Source: Physcomitrium patens
Taxonomy: Eukaryota; Streptophyta; Bryopsida; Funariales; Funariaceae
Assembly (NCBI RefSeq): GCF_000002425.4
Contig: NC_037254.1
Span: 14,109,850-14,173,849 of the forward strand
Reading direction: 5' to 3'
DNA length: 64,000 bases
A model generated the notes under the pieces. The model was not told the origin of the DNA, ran no database searches, and worked only from the letters and a program-made list of their open reading frames with translations. A program made the translations under genes and the position numbers. Every line of letters starts with the position of its first letter. The stretch's first letter is position 1. Of the stretch, positions 1 to 12,589 are shown one piece after another.

Positions 1-148
1 CATAAAGAAAATACTAAAAATAATATCAATTTAGAAGAGGGTAATCCACAACTTCTAATATGCTTATGTTTTATCATGAAAAAGAGATAATCCACTCTTA
101 ATTAAGACAAAACAAAGCTTTGATATTATAAGTATACTCTTATCAATC

Positions 149-666
149 TGTCAAGGATATGAATTAAAAGATGATGCATAAACGAATGAAATCCATATCA
201 AAGAAAGAGTAATAAAATAGAAATAAAGAAGTACGTATATTAAAAAGAAACTAGAATGGTTTATTGCCAAAAGATAAAGAATCTTGAGACTCTTGAAACT
301 AGACTAGAAGCAAGAAAGAAATTGACAAGAGTGAAGAAGGCTTCACTCTTCTCTCTATATATACTATCAAACTAGGAGCTATGTGGCGATGTTCTATAGG
401 ACCTCTAATATGTGTTGACTTTGTACAACACATGCCTTGACTTACAAGGCAAGTTTTTCTATATGTGGGCTATATAGTTAGCTCAATTTTCAAGCTAACA
501 ATATATGTGGTACATGGCCAATTTGTTGATCACTTTTCTAACCCAAAAAGTCAATTATAGACACCTATAAAGTCAAAGCAGCGTCTATTATAGAATTAAT
601 TTACTTTTATTTACTTCTACCTATTTATATAAGTAATTATTGGCTTTCATATGTATGTCTATGATA
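149..666 (-). repeat. LTR-like repeat, family B copy 1 (minus orientation)
   Basis: This stretch is the reverse complement of repeats at 29951-30480, 35542-36089 and 58995-59458, and matches 59799-60346 in the same orientation. Shared landmarks are the end motif TGTCAAGGAT, a block around GAAGAAGGCTTCACTC, and the paired 'connector' sequences ACAAGCT/ACAAGTT. In plus orientation the family starts TG(TCACGGACAT) and ends TTGACA, as an LTR should. Boundaries are good to about 5 bp. No internal element is visible beside this copy, so it may be a solo LTR. Sequence before 149 shows nothing recognisable. Confidence 0.6.
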
Positions 667-669
667 TAA

Positions 670-2330
670 GGTGCTACAATCCATATGTGACTTGTACATC
701 TCTTTTCCTACAAGGACTAGACTAGCTGCTGGTCCTCATATTTTCTACTAGTAAAATTTATTTTTTTTATATTTTCAACTACACTACAGTATTTAAAAAC
801 ACCCTATTAGCTTGAGAACCTTGAGTGGTCTTCAATTCTTGCTTCATTTCTTCATAATGGCTCTCGAAGTGATAAAACATATTTTTATGAAAGTCTTGGA
901 AATTACTCTAAAAATTCTTAAAAAATTCTAAATAAAATTTAAAAATTCCTGTAATAGTTCTATAATATTAATATCAGTTGAAGGCTATAATTTCCTATCT
1001 GGATTATTTTTATGGTAATAAAATTAATTTAAATCTTCTATAAATCATACTTTCTATATAGCTAACTAAAAAGACATGAAGTTCTTTCTCATACTTCTTC
1101 TAACTACTAACTAATATTTATAGTTTTTTTTATAATTAATATGTATAGTTAGAAGGCCAATATAAATATTGACATTAGTAACTAATCCTTATTACTCAAT
1201 AATAAATAATAAATCCTAGATCAACTAAAATAATTACCTCTAAGATTTACTAAGACTTCATTTCTTCTCTATTAATGCTATTCTCTTTCATTTAACATCT
1301 TTTAAGCACATCTTCATCCAAAAATTGTAATTTTGACATTCTACATGTATTTTTTTGTCCTCAAATAACTAGTGAGTTAATTTGATGACTCACAATATTT
1401 AATAATAAGTAAAAATATTGAATCAACTAAGATAATTGCCTCTAAGATTTATTAAGATTCTATTTTTATAATTATTTTTTTAATAATTTTTTTAACTCAT
1501 AAATACTATTAAATTATAATAAATAATTAAATAGTAAAAAAAATCTCTAAACTTAATATTTGTATAATGAAATGACTTAAAACTTTTTTTTAATCAAGTC
1601 ATTAATTAAAATGCATTGGTGGAACCTACACCTTGATATATAGCAAAAGTTTGTTTAGGATTAAAAAATTTAAAAATATTTATATTATTAGATTTAAGAG
1701 CCTAAATTTATTTTATAAGTAAATATTTTATCTTAAAGTAAGAAATATCCTTAGTTAAGAATAATAAATCTATTTTTGTAGAAATCATAGATGGTCGTTT
1801 CATATCTTTTAGAGATATTATTTATAAAATCATTCTTTAAAATATAAAAACTAAAGTTTGTAGAAGCTTATTAATATTTAATGTAATTAAAATTTTTTCT
1901 AACCTAATTATTTTAGGATTATTGTGGCTAAAAATTTATAATCCTCAAATGGATTAAATTTCTTATAATCTTGATTATTTTTGTAGTTTAATTCAATATT
2001 TTGTTAGTCAAATAATTGCCCATAAATCCAATACAATCAAATCCTTATTGGTAGTTGTAAGAGCTTACATGCATGATACAAAATAAGGATCATATTTTTT
2101 TATATTAATCCAACACTTATTTTTGATAGCAAAAAAACTTTAGTAGTATTCCAAATCAATATGAAGATTATCAAGACAGTTTTGAAAATAAGAATTTATA
2201 TATATTTTTAAAGTATTGTCTATATGTTTGTTCAATTGATCTTTAAGAGTAAGTTCAATTATCATTTGGACAAATCTATAGCATATTACAAAATGAGTTA
2301 GATACACTCAAAGAATATACTGACAAGAAT
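670..2330. other. AT-rich spacer, no gene seen
   Basis: No coding signature is seen on either strand. The first 30 bases (AAGGTGCTACAAYCCATATG) recur near 7374, so part of this stretch is an uncharacterised dispersed repeat. The remainder is AT-rich and probably transposon sequence decayed past recognition. Confidence 0.4.
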
Positions 2331-2339
2331 TAGCCAAGA

Positions 2340-4480
2340 ATTTTATTTGCTATTCAATACCTATAGTAGGAGCTCTTATCTTAATTGTGAAGAAAATAGA
2401 TGGATCTTTGTGGATGTACATGGATTATTGACGATTCAACAAGATTACCATGAAGAATAGGTACCTTATATTCTTGATATCAAGACTTTTTGATCAAATA
2501 ATTGAAGTTAAGATCTATACTAAAATAAATCTATGAAGAACATACAACATGGTATGCATCAAAGAAAGAAATGAATATAAGACATTATTTTGAACCAAGT
2601 ATGAATATTTTTAATATGATCTCATGCATTTTAGACTCATAAATATCTTAATTATTTTTTAACATCTTATAAATGATATCTTTTGAGAATTTTTAGATGA
2701 TTTTTTTTATTTATTATTTAGATAATATTTTAATCTATTCTTAAAACAATAAAGAGTATAAACTTCTAAACCTTAAAAATGTAGGTTATATGCTAAGATA
2801 AAAAATTATATATTTCATACTATTCAAGTTGATTTTTTAAGATATATTATTTTAAATGATAGTCTTATGATGGATCTTAAGAAATTTAAAATTATTGTCG
2901 ATTAAAAGATTGCAAGAATAATAAGAGACATGCAATATTTTTTGAAATTTTCCAATTACTACTAAATCTTCATTAAGAACTTTTTTTAAGTTCTAATTCT
3001 ATTTACATGTTTAACTTGTAAAGAAAAACTCTAATAGAATAAAGAAGGTGAAGTATCATTTTAAGCTTTAAAGATAATATTTATTTTAGTACTAATCTTA
3101 CATCATGTCAACTTTTTTATAAAATTCTTTAATGAAATAAGTGAATTGAACTTTGTTTTGAATGAATTATTATCATAAATGAGAACAAATAACAAACTCC
3201 ATCTAGTAGCTTTTATTCTAAGAAATTTTGAGCAGGAAAAATCAACTACAAGATCTATGACAAAGAGCTTCTTATAATTATAGATTCATATAAAAAATGA
3301 CATCATTATTTATAAGATACTTTCAATCTAATCACCATGTATATTTCTAAATTCAAGTTCAAGAATAAACTATTCTATTTTGATAGATGCTTATATGTTC
3401 TAAAAGTCACAAAATAATTACATGTTTCTTAAGCTTGTCATAATTTCCTAACAACAGGATATTTTAGATATAAGAAGATTTTAGAATTAATATCTAAAGA
3501 ATTTTGATGGCCTCAAATATAGAAAGAAGTTAAAAACTTTGTATAATCATGTGACATTTTTTCAAGCTCAAAAACTCATTATTACTAAACTTATAGACTT
3601 CATTTGCTATTATCTAATCCAAAACAACTATCATCTTATATTTATATAGATTTTATCACAAATCTTCTAATCTCAAATTCTTACAATTCTATATATATAA
3701 TAATAGATTAATTTATCAAGATGGCATATTATGTATCATATACAAAATCCATCACATGTAAAGAAACAATTAAGCTTTTTCTTGATAACATCTATTACTA
3801 TCATTGATTGTCTAAGGTTATTATATCAGATAAAAAAACTCAATTTATATCAAGATTTTAGAGAAATTTTTTATGATTCTAAATTTAGATATAAAATTAT
3901 TTTTGGATTTATATCCTTAAATTAATAAATAAATAAAATACATAAATTAAGTTTTGAAGTAATATTTCAGAAATATCATCAATTATCAATAAAATGATTG
4001 AAAAATTCTTTTGAAATTAATATAATTTACTTATAATAACATAATATATATTTTTCTTTAATAAATATCATTTTTTGCTAGTTATGGTTATCATTTATAA
4101 CTTGATGTTTTTGATTTTTTAAAAATAGATCATCTTACAGCAAAAGATTTAACAAATCATTTATTTAAGCTATAAAAAAACAATAAAAGGCACAATCAAA
4201 AGAAACTTAAGAATGAAAAAAAGATCAATGTGGTTGCTTGTTGCAAAAAAAAATCTCAATTTCATGTTGGTAATAAAGTATGGTTACTTCATCATAAAAT
4301 CAAAAATATTTACTCTTATAATATTTTGGATTACTATAAACTTAGATAATTTTTTTATTAATAAAATAATAAATCTAGTTGCTTATTGATTACATCTATT
4401 GGAGTTTGTAAAGCTTCAAATTGTATTTTACATTGTCAAGAGGGCAAGTCTTAAGACAATATGAGGTCCTTGATTACAAG
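2340..4480 (+). pseudogene. decayed plant-type Ty3/gypsy pol (RT, RNase H, integrase)
   Basis: Three-frame reading of the plus strand gives broken but ordered gypsy motifs. RT pieces begin near 2365 (a VKKIDGSLWMYMDY-like stretch, then EFLDDFF near 2690). RNase H pieces with YDKELLIIIDS lie near 3255. Integrase core pieces lie around 3440-3930 and a linker or C-terminal piece around 4180-4450. Stops occur every few codons, mostly TAA or TAG where CAA, CAG or TGG is expected. No frame longer than about 65 codons survives. The match is to ordinary plant gypsy pol, not to the fungal-type family elsewhere in the window. Gag and LTRs were not located. Function is certainly lost. Confidence 0.65.
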
Positions 4481-4733
4481 TAGGTTATAAGAATGCACAA
4501 TGTTGTCTCAAATGAAATCAAATATAAAAAGGCAATCCAAAGGCTATATACAATTTATAGATTATTTTTTTTCTTCTATTAGAATGCATCCAATTTCTAA
4601 CTCTAATCTCAAATCCGAACCTTCTTTGACTAAAATATCTATAATTCACTTATTATTAACTCAATTTAGATAAAATTTAGCTTATTGAGAATAATAATAA
4701 AAAATAAAAAAAAGAAGATGAAAATCCAATAAA

Positions 4734-5165
4734 TGGCATAGAAAATTCCAAACCACTGTTGAAATTTGCTACTTAAAAACTCTAGAAACCTCCTTCTACA
4801 AATTTCCTTGGATCTCCTTCCTCACAATTCTATTTCTTGTATATATGGCTTATTGGAAAGCTTACAATCAGATCTAGCTTTTTTTGGAATATCAACACAA
4901 AAAGATAAAAACATAAGAAGTGGCATAGAAAAATCCAAACTAGTATTGAATCTCTTCTCTCAAAAATTCCAACGACCCCCTTCTTACAAATTTGCTTGGA
5001 TCTCTTTTTTTATAGCTCGATTTTTTATATACTAAGGCTTGTTAAAAAGCTTATAATTAGATCTAAATTCTCTTAATATATCAACACAAAAAATAAAAAT
5101 GTAAGAAGTGGCATAAAAAACTCCAAACTAATGTTGAATCTTCCATCTCAAAAATTCTAGCAAAA
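4734..5165. repeat. 187-bp tandem repeat, about 2.3 units
   Basis: The motif TGGCATAGAAAAYTCCAAAC starts at 4734 and 4921 and, slightly changed, at 5109, giving periods of 187 and 188 bp. The units also share the blocks CTTGGATCTC and ATATCAACACAAAAA. The other LTR copy of this family (28588-28925) has only one unit, so the expansion is specific to this copy. Confidence 0.8.
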
Positions 5166-5421
5166 AAACAAAAATCCTATTTGATTTCAAATTCTCTGCC
5201 CTAACCTTCTTCCAATATCTACCTTGAACTACTATATATTAGAAATCTATCCTAAAAGATAATACCCTCAAGCTCAAATAATCCATTTAAGCCAACAACC
5301 TTTTATTCTAAATTCTATTCAAATTTATAAATATATTAGCATTATGTTCATCTTTTCCTACTAGTGAAATTGATTATCTTCCAAATAACTTTGATATACT
5401 TAAATTAAGTACATTACAACA
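4734..5421 (-). repeat. LTR of a decayed fungal-type gypsy, family F2 (minus)
   Basis: On the minus strand this begins TGTTGTAATGTAC at 5421, directly after a purine-rich run (5422-5432 reads as GGAGGAGGTAAG on the minus strand) that fits a polypurine tract. It aligns over several hundred bases to 28588-28925 on the plus strand. It lies downstream of the decayed minus-strand pol at 5607-6895, as a 3' LTR should. It is longer than the other copy because it contains an internal 187-bp tandem expansion. The far end (near 4734) is uncertain. Confidence 0.55.
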
Positions 5422-5606
5422 CTTACCTCCTCCAAAACTGTATATATTGTAGTATACATTAAAAAATTAGATTACAATACCACCATCATCAAAATCAGAG
5501 TCATTGCAAGTTGTATTACTTTTGAACCATTGATCAAAATGTTGAGGCTAAAAACCTCTAAATCCTCCATATAATTCATCTCATCTTATCACTTGAAGAC
5601 TTTAAT

Positions 5607-6895
5607 TTACTTTTTTGTAATCCTAATCTTCAATGGTATTCCATCTAAGTCTTGAAGATAATAAGTTGTATTATTATATACTTTAACTACCACATAGGAT
5701 CCAAACCAATGTTGTATAAACTTACAAAGAGTAGAATGTTTGTGTATCAAATTACTATCATAAACCAAAATCCAATTATCCTTTTTAATTGGCTTAGGCC
5801 TCAATTCATGAATTTTATCAAATTTTTCTTTATTATTGAACCTTGCTGCCTTAAGCTTTTTCATAGCAACTTGATGATTCTCAAGCAATCTTTTTAGTTG
5901 ATAAATTTGACGTTCTCTTAATCTCTCTATATCAATGCCATTCTTCCAAAACAAAATAACTAATAAAGCATAGATTCTTTTGTAGGCATTAAGAGCTTTT
6001 ATTCAAACATCAATTTCACTATCATATAGCCAATAATTGTGCTACGAATAGTCTTATCTATCCATAAAGCAAATAAAAAATATTTAAATTACAATCTTGC
6101 TTGATTTCTATATGCCTTGATCAAAGCTTGAATGATTAGAAGGTGCTTCCTTTCACTCTTACCATTGGCTTTCGGGTTGTAGGAGATGGTCAATTTCAAT
6201 TATACTTCATATCTTGTAAAGAAATCACATGCCTCTACCACGTTAAGCTTACCTCAATTTGCTCTTATACTTCCAATGCTCCTATAGTAACATATAATAT
6301 CCTCCAAAATAAACTGATACACCACTTTCGTAGACTTTGACCTCAATGCCCCGCCTTTTATATAGGAGAGTTCTTCTCTTGCCAAAATAAAATACTTCAT
6401 ACTCCAAAGCTTTATTGGCATGGAAACCAAATCAATCATCTATTAAAAATGAATGGCAAGTGGATAGATAGGGCATAAACCATCTCTATTCCTCAATTTG
6501 AATTACAATTGTCACTCTTTATAAGAGCTCATAAATTCCTCCACATCATTGTATAAGCCCTTTTACTAATAGTGTTCTTTAATCTTGGTATAGGTAGCTC
6601 AAAATTATTTATTTTTAATCTATAATATATCATGAAACTTGCCTAATACCTTGTATTTGGTCTCCAAATCATCTATCACTCTCAACAATATACCATCTTT
6701 CTTCTTTGGCATCTTCCATAAGAATTCATCACAAAAAAGATAGATGTAGGATTGGTGCCTAATATCTTTAAAGGTCTTGTCTAACCAACTTTCTTGCCTC
6801 TCCATTGTACTCACATACAAGTCAATGTCTCTTAACCTTCCTTCATACAAATCAATTTTGAAGGATAGAACTTCATCACCTTGATCTCTTCTACT
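5607..6895 (-). pseudogene. decayed fungal-type gypsy pol 3' end (RNase H-integrase linker, integrase, GPY)
   Basis: Reading the minus strand downward, 6620-6850 matches the linker and start of the zinc-binding region of the intact pol at 16647-19811 (shared FLWKMPKKK, then GKFHD). 6254-6439 matches the integrase core around its first catalytic Asp (IDLVSMPIKLWSMKYFILAR). 5607-5954 matches the C-terminal domain, including the GPY-like WFGSYVV and the KLKIPIA-like end. The second and third catalytic acidic residues lie in regions broken by stops. The copy is 5'-truncated, with RT and gag absent, and base composition has shifted strongly to A and T. An LTR of family F2 follows at 5421. Confidence 0.75.
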
Positions 6896-7440
6896 TGTAG
6901 CAAATATAAAATATGAGCTAAAATAAATCCCCCTAGATGGGGTGATTTAAATTCATTTCACAAGTTAATTAAATTGAATTTCTTAAGTTGGACGATAAAT
7001 AACTATAAATTTTATTTTTTTATTTTATTTTTTTAAGTCCAAACATCTAATTGAATTGTTTCTAAAATGATAAAACAATGTTAAAAGTTAAAGATTAATA
7101 ATTAATGCAAGAATAAAATTTAAAAATAAAATTAAATATGAAGTAAGATAAAGATTAAAAATTGAAGATAAAAAGTTTAATTGAAGTTAAGACTAAAAAT
7201 TTTTGGAGATGTCTCACAAGTGAATGAATGCAAAGTCAAGTAAATAATTTTACCTCAAGGATAACTTGCTTAAGAGATGAGGAGCTCGAGCCTCACAAAG
7301 GATCACAAGTAATATATTTGGATTCCTAAGAGAGGCCACAAGGCCTTAGTCTTATCTTCCTAAGTACCTTCAAGGTGCTACAACCCATATGGAACTTGTT
7401 TTATTAGATTTAAATTTTTAAAGATGTGATAAGATAATAA
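6896..7440. other. non-coding spacer with a dispersed repeat
   Basis: No ORF or domain is recognisable. The stretch near 7374 (AAGGTGCTACAACCCATATG) matches 669-688, so part of it is an uncharacterised interspersed repeat. Confidence 0.35.
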
Positions 7441-7974
7441 ATGTGAATTTTAAGCAAATTTATGATGTGGTGAAAGAATATGTGGATGAGTATAAAGTGA
7501 AGGTGAATATAAAATACAAGATTTTTATAAAAAAGGTTAAACGAGTGGCATTGCCACTATCATTGGATTTTATATAAAAAATTGAAAAAAAAATTATACA
7601 ATCTAATTTAAGAACTCCCAAATAAATAGGTTATGAATATAGATGAATTTGCAAAGACATTTGTAGAGAAAAAAAATCATTCTATGGGAGATCTTTCTAT
7701 GAGATATGATCAATTTTAATTAATTATATAAAGTAGAGATTTGACAATTATAAAGACACCATTAGAATTAGTCAAAATAAATATATTATTGCAAGAGATT
7801 ACAAATTTTGTAGTACTAATGATGAATGGAATGCATAGCATATTAAGGGATTTTATTCCAAAAATAAAAATATCTTTTTTAAATGATGTGGCAATTAAGG
7901 GATGTAAAAAAGAAAAAAAAAAAGATGAAACATTGGATTCAAATGGATACAAAAAGATTGTGGTGGTATCATAT
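7441..7974 (+). pseudogene. left half of a split, decayed fungal-type gypsy pol (RT)
   Basis: 7460-7560 resembles the N-terminal pol stretch of the intact copy (a KYKIFIKKVKRVALP-like segment). 7641-7740 resembles the segment leading to the first catalytic Asp (NIDEFAKTF, then GDLS and YDQF). 7741-7965 runs from the TMRTPLGLV-equivalent through MMNGMHSILRDFIP to the catalytic pair, here FLNDV in place of FLDDV, and on to DETLDSNGYKKIVV. The RT fingers between about 7620 and 7641 are deleted. Similarity stops abruptly at 7974 and resumes at the very next codons at 24744, so this copy was cut by an insertion. Confidence 0.75.
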
Positions 7975-9336
7975 TGTGGTTTAGCTACTATGTAAAAATA
8001 TTGTGTTTATATGTTTGATATATAATTTACTAAGTAACATGGTAAGAGCCATATTAATGGATTTTAATTGGTTATAGAATGTAATTAGATTACTATTTTA
8101 AATTGAGGTTGTTTAAAAGAACTACTATTAGAATTTACATAACTTTACTTTCTTTTGATAGTGGCTTTTAAGATTAATTTTGGTTGATAGTGACTTTTAT
8201 CTATTTAAAATCACCTTTGTTAGACATTGTTGATCCTTGAAGTTTTATTTTGGTTCTTTTATTTGGTATTTAGGACATATACTATGTAAATTTTATAAAA
8301 AAAAAGGATTGGAGAAGGATCTTGGTAGCAAAAAAAAGAAGTTAGGATATCTATATGGATGAATGGAGATAGATGATGAAAATTTCCATTCCTATTTGCT
8401 AAAAATCATGCACAATGAGCTTCAAGGAGGCTATCTAAGACCTTATTAGAGATTAGGATTACTCGTTTGAAGGAATTTAAATATTGGAGGCTGGGATCGG
8501 CAAGTTTAAGTTTTTGACTATAGTTTTGGTGCAAATTTTGAGTCATTTGGAGTTTTTATGAAGGAGATATAGGCGCTCAAAGTCAAGGTGTTGGTTTTGT
8601 ACCTACTGTCACTCTTTTGGATATAACATACATGTAAAAAATAAAATTAAAGATCGGCAACTAGGATTGAAGATAGCACTTTCTTCGCTATACTTTATGC
8701 ATACTTTTGATGAATTCTAAGCTAAGATAAATGAGATATTGAAAGTTGAAGTTAGTGCTTGGAATCTAAGGAGTAGTAAGTGATCCAAATTTCTAATAGT
8801 TGTTTTTTGAGCTATATCTTGTGTAATTTAATAAGATTTTTTTCAAATATTTCTAGAAATATATATTTTTATATTATTAAACTTTATACATAAGTTTTGT
8901 AGTATTTGGATTTTGGTTTTGTGAGATATAAAGAAAATAGTACTCGAGTGCTTGTAAATTAGGATTTGAAGTATCTCCTAGAATTTTTAAGATTCTAGAC
9001 AATTGGTAGCAAATTTACAATTAATTTTTTTTGTAGTAATGCTAAAGGAAAAATTCTATATTATTTATAAATTTGACCAAAAAAATGATTAGATCAAGAG
9101 ATATGAATTTCTAAAATTTAGAAAGAAAAATCTTTTGCGGAAAAAATATGTTTTGAAGGAATTTTATTACAAATTGAGTATTTTATATAAAGTAAAGGAG
9201 TTTTTTGGAAGTCAAGACTTTATATATATGTTGAAGATGGAAATATAGAACTATGATTAAATTTTGATATAAAGATAAATTTTTGAGAGGAGATTATGGA
9301 TTTTCTTTAGAATTATTGAAAATCTAACTTACCAGC
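7975..9336. mobile_element. left part of an unidentified insertion (element B)
   Basis: This stretch, together with 24483-24743, separates the two halves of the split fungal-type pol. It starts TGTGGTTTAG, and its right part ends AATAGCA. The bases GATCATATTG or a near copy flank both sides, which could be a target duplication of 5-10 bp. No gene, LTR pair or clear terminal inverted repeat was found in the roughly 1.6 kb that remain after the minus-strand element is removed. The type of element is unknown. Confidence 0.4.
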
Positions 9337-10186
9337 TGTGATTGCTCATTTTACTTATTCCAAAAGAAACCTCCCAGCATAAATCCGTATAAAGAGATTC
9401 GAACATGGAGAATGACTAGTTGCTTAAGCATTCATGTTGAGGTCACACAATCAATTACCTCCTGAATGTATTGTCTCTATTTCTAATATTTGAACACACA
9501 AGGAAATTATAATTTCCTCCTTCACCTTATCGGTCTCTTCCTTACAACAATTCAGTCATACCAATAACTACTACTTCCACCAATATATTCACCCTCATAA
9601 TCTCCAACTGTAATACTGTGCCCTCACAGTTTTCAGCACACAATTATCCTCGTTCCAATCACTGGAATTCTTCACACAAAATTGTCATTCATATTACAGT
9701 GTTTCACACAAACACAGACTCAATCTCTCTGCTGAACTACAATCAGATTTCAGCATTCAATCTTTCTTTTTCTCAAATAATACCAATCACATTTCTATTC
9801 CATAATTCACTTCACAATATTCAGAAACTTTCAATCATCTTATTCAAAGAAAATAACAAACAAAAGAAAAGAGGTAGCACCAAGCTTATCCCGGCTCACG
9901 ACTCTCACAGTCTGGCCCTCGCCTCATAACTCTCACAGTCTGGCCCTCGGCTCACAACTCTCACAATCTGGCCCTCGGCTCACAACTCTCATAGTCTGGC
10001 ATTTTCTTCCCCTCTTCCATCCTCCTTATACTACCCCGAGATACCAAATCCTATACTATAGATGATAACTACTTTTTCTGACTATTCATCCATTCTACCT
10101 GCTGAACCACCTTTTCAGAAGTTATCTATCCTTATTTACATTATATACTAGGTATCTACATTCTGAAAATAACTACTTATTCTACA
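9337..10186 (-). repeat. 3' LTR of element C
   Basis: About 850 bp, nearly collinear with 23634-24482. In minus orientation it starts TGTAGAATAAG and ends CAATCACA, giving TG...CA ends. Differences from the other LTR are mainly transitions. It contains four 28-bp tandem units near 9893-10000. The CCAGC flank on the left is one half of the probable target duplication. Confidence 0.9.
9893..10004. repeat. 28-bp tandem repeat x4 inside the LTR
   Basis: The block ACTCTCACAGTCTGGCCCTC starts at 9901, 9929, 9957 and 9985, an exact 28-bp period. The same array is present in the other LTR at about 24189-24300, so it predates insertion. The units are directly adjacent with no spacers. Confidence 0.9.
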
Positions 10187-10294
10187 TAGCCCCACTCCTA
10201 ACTATGCAGCGTCCTCGCAAATACTCAATTGATATCTATCTAAAAATTATCTAACAAAACTCTACAAAAATTGCGATCCCTCTTGCCTATCTAA

Positions 10295-10741
10295 TTAATC
10301 AATTGCTACAGTATCTGTTATTGGTTCCACCGATTCCGGTTCCAACTGCAAATCTTCATCCTCCTCCAATCCTTCCATCGACTCCTGCCTCAAATGAACT
10401 GAAAGGTCTTCATTGTACTCGCCTAGTTCACGGACTTGAGCTTCCAATTTCAGGATCTGGGCATCTCTCAATTCCAACTAGTGCTGAAAGTGACTCCTGT
10501 CTTCTGGAACTTCGGAAATTGGCAACGTCGATACTTGTGCTTGACCAATATTGACTAAATCCTCTGCCAATCTTGTCACCTCGACGTTCAAGGCCTCAAT
10601 TTCAGTCCTTAATTGCTCTATTTTACATCTGTATTGGTCACTCAATACCAATTTCTCTTGCGCTAATAACTCGGTCTTTTCTCGTTCCATTATCAACTGG
10701 CCCTTTGCTTTTTTCAGTTCCAAAATTGAATGACTGCGAGC
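10295..10741 (-). pseudogene. coiled-coil accessory ORF of element C
   Basis: One minus-strand frame runs through this stretch, with a single TAG at the junction of 10477/10478 (CAG to TAG would explain it). The product is almost entirely charged heptad-like sequence. The first part has KKAKGQLIMEREKTELLAQE and KIEQLRTEIEALNVEVTRLA; the second has LELRDAQILKLEAQVRELGE and ends in an acidic tail (EGLEEDEDLQLEPE). An in-frame TGA lies just upstream at 10742-10744, so the true start is unclear. It sits between the truncated RT and the 3' LTR, where some plant gypsy elements carry extra ORFs. It has no recognisable enzyme motif. It could be a structural accessory protein or a captured host fragment. 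Confidence 0.55.
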
Positions 10742-10806
10742 TCAAAATAGTTCTTGCCTGTAGATCTCCACCATACGTTCTCTTTCTTGTGACTGGCTCC
10801 TCACTA

Positions 10807-12589
10807 TTAACTCTTAATTAGAACTACTACTCTCCAAAACACAAGAAATACAAGAAAATGGCACTCTAGCCAATCCAAAACAACGCCACAAAATGACTTT
10901 AACTGGTGCCCCACTCCTATTCTTTTACTACCTAGTGATAATACTAATATATTATCCATATTATCCGTGAAAGGTAATGAGAAGTAATCTTTCTTGGTGG
11001 CCACATTAAGTTTCCAGAAATCCTGACAAATTCAGATTTTTCCATTCTTTTTCAGTACCATCACGATTGGCGACACCCATGCACTATGCCAAACAGGATA
11101 AATAAAATCCACGTCGAGAAATTTATTCAATTCTTCTTTCACCATGAGAAAATATTTAAAATTAAGGCAATGTTGTCTCTGCCGTACCGATTTAGTGTTC
11201 TCCTCTAAAATGATATGATGCTGATAAACTTCAGCGAGAATATCTTTTAAATCATCATAAGTCCAAGCAAAAGCAGATTTATGATGCAAGAAAAATTCGG
11301 TCCAGCAGGTCAACTCTTGTTCTTTAATACCTTCGTAGACCTTAATTGTTCGAGGTTCTGCTGTAGTTGCCAAGTTGATAGTTTGACATAAAGGTGCAAC
11401 GACGATGTTTTGTTTCAACCCCCACGCTGGTTTAAAGTCAGTCGGTAAGTTCGACATGTATGAAGTACTGAATCCTGTGTCCAAGGCACTAACATGGTAC
11501 ACATATTACTTGGTCATCCAATCAATACTAACATAATCCGAGTTTTTCGAGTCCGTCGGGTATATCAAGTACTCTTCCGAACCTCCACATTGGTACACCA
11601 CTCTAGGGTGTAGTGTTGCCTCCATGGGCACCTCCGTAATTGGTGCTACTACGTTGTCATCGGAGCTAAGCTCATCGTCTGACGTTAATTCAGATGCTGG
11701 CAATTGAGACTCCCCGTGATAGTGTACTGGATACATTTGTAACACCATTTTGTCTCTGCCCTTGCCAATTGTCAAAGTACCCCAATCCCAATCGTTCTTG
11801 GCCTTTGCTTGATAAAGCTAGAGTCGTTTCAATAAAATTGGATATGATAACGTAGAACTCTATAATCAAAAGACGATATAGTCAATTTCATATGCAATAT
11901 TGGTAATCATAGTTTGAACACTCCGTAAGATACCCATTGGTTTAATCCAGCTATGATTTGTCATCCGTAATACCAATGTCATAGGTACTAAGTGTTCTAA
12001 ATCTAAAGCATCCATTGTATCAGCATTCATTAAATTGACGTTGAAACCACCATCCACCTGAACACCCAAGATCATAACACCGTCAGTCGAAACATCGATG
12101 GTTGGTGCACTTGGGTCAGGGTTCAAACTGACTTCACAAACTTCTTTATTACGGTGCCTATGCCATATTAACGATGAATTCAATGTAGAACGGCACTCTA
12201 AAGCAACTGTTAGAAGTTGCTTCATAGAAATAGAAGGCCGAATAGCGTCCAGATCTTTAAAAATATCATAGGATTCCATATTTAGGGTAATTCCCAATGT
12301 CTTCTTTCTTTTCATTGATTTGAGTTTAACTCTATGAGGTAAGATATTCTTCCGCCCTAGACTCGGAATTGGAACAGCAGTCGGAATTTCCTTGAAATTC
12401 CTACCCCCGAGAGGATCTTTCAACGGATAGTATGTTTCTCAAAACTGTGTAGATATTGGAACTGCTTGGAATAGAACCAAAGCCTTCGTAATAGAAACCT
12501 CATTGGGTTGTGCCACCGAGTCATGTCTCATACTGGATACGAAGCCTATAACAAGACCTGGATTGGTTGGTCCCGGCCAATTGGCACGT
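10807..12589 (-). pseudogene. protease and truncated RT of element C
   Basis: A single minus-strand frame, broken only by premature stops, runs from the insertion point of element D to about 10935. 11866-12423 holds a retropepsin-like segment, VDGGFNVNLMNADTMDALDL followed by LRMTNHSWIKPMGILRSV. The hydrophilic linker follows at 11506-11775. 11032-11502 and the next codons hold the RT N-terminus: FAWTYDDLKDI, VKEELNKFLDVDFIYPVWHS, VSPIVMVLKKNGKI, then ICQDFWKLNVATKKDYFSLP. Similarity ends just after PFTDNMDN, before RT motif A. What follows at 10807-10935 is not RT-like, so the catalytic part was deleted. A related minus-strand copy at 36170-36810 continues beyond this point. Confidence 0.75.

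Noticed and set aside
7716-7952. 78-codon minus-strand frame
   Set aside because: It is the antisense shadow of the decayed RT at 7741-7974.
9618-9929. 103-codon frame, present twice (also 23914-24225)
   Set aside because: It is LTR sequence of element C read on the strand opposite to transcription. The duplication is that of the LTR.
9893-10004. Could the 28-bp repeats be a CRISPR array?
   Set aside because: Units are adjacent without spacers, they lie inside an LTR, and the genome is eukaryotic.
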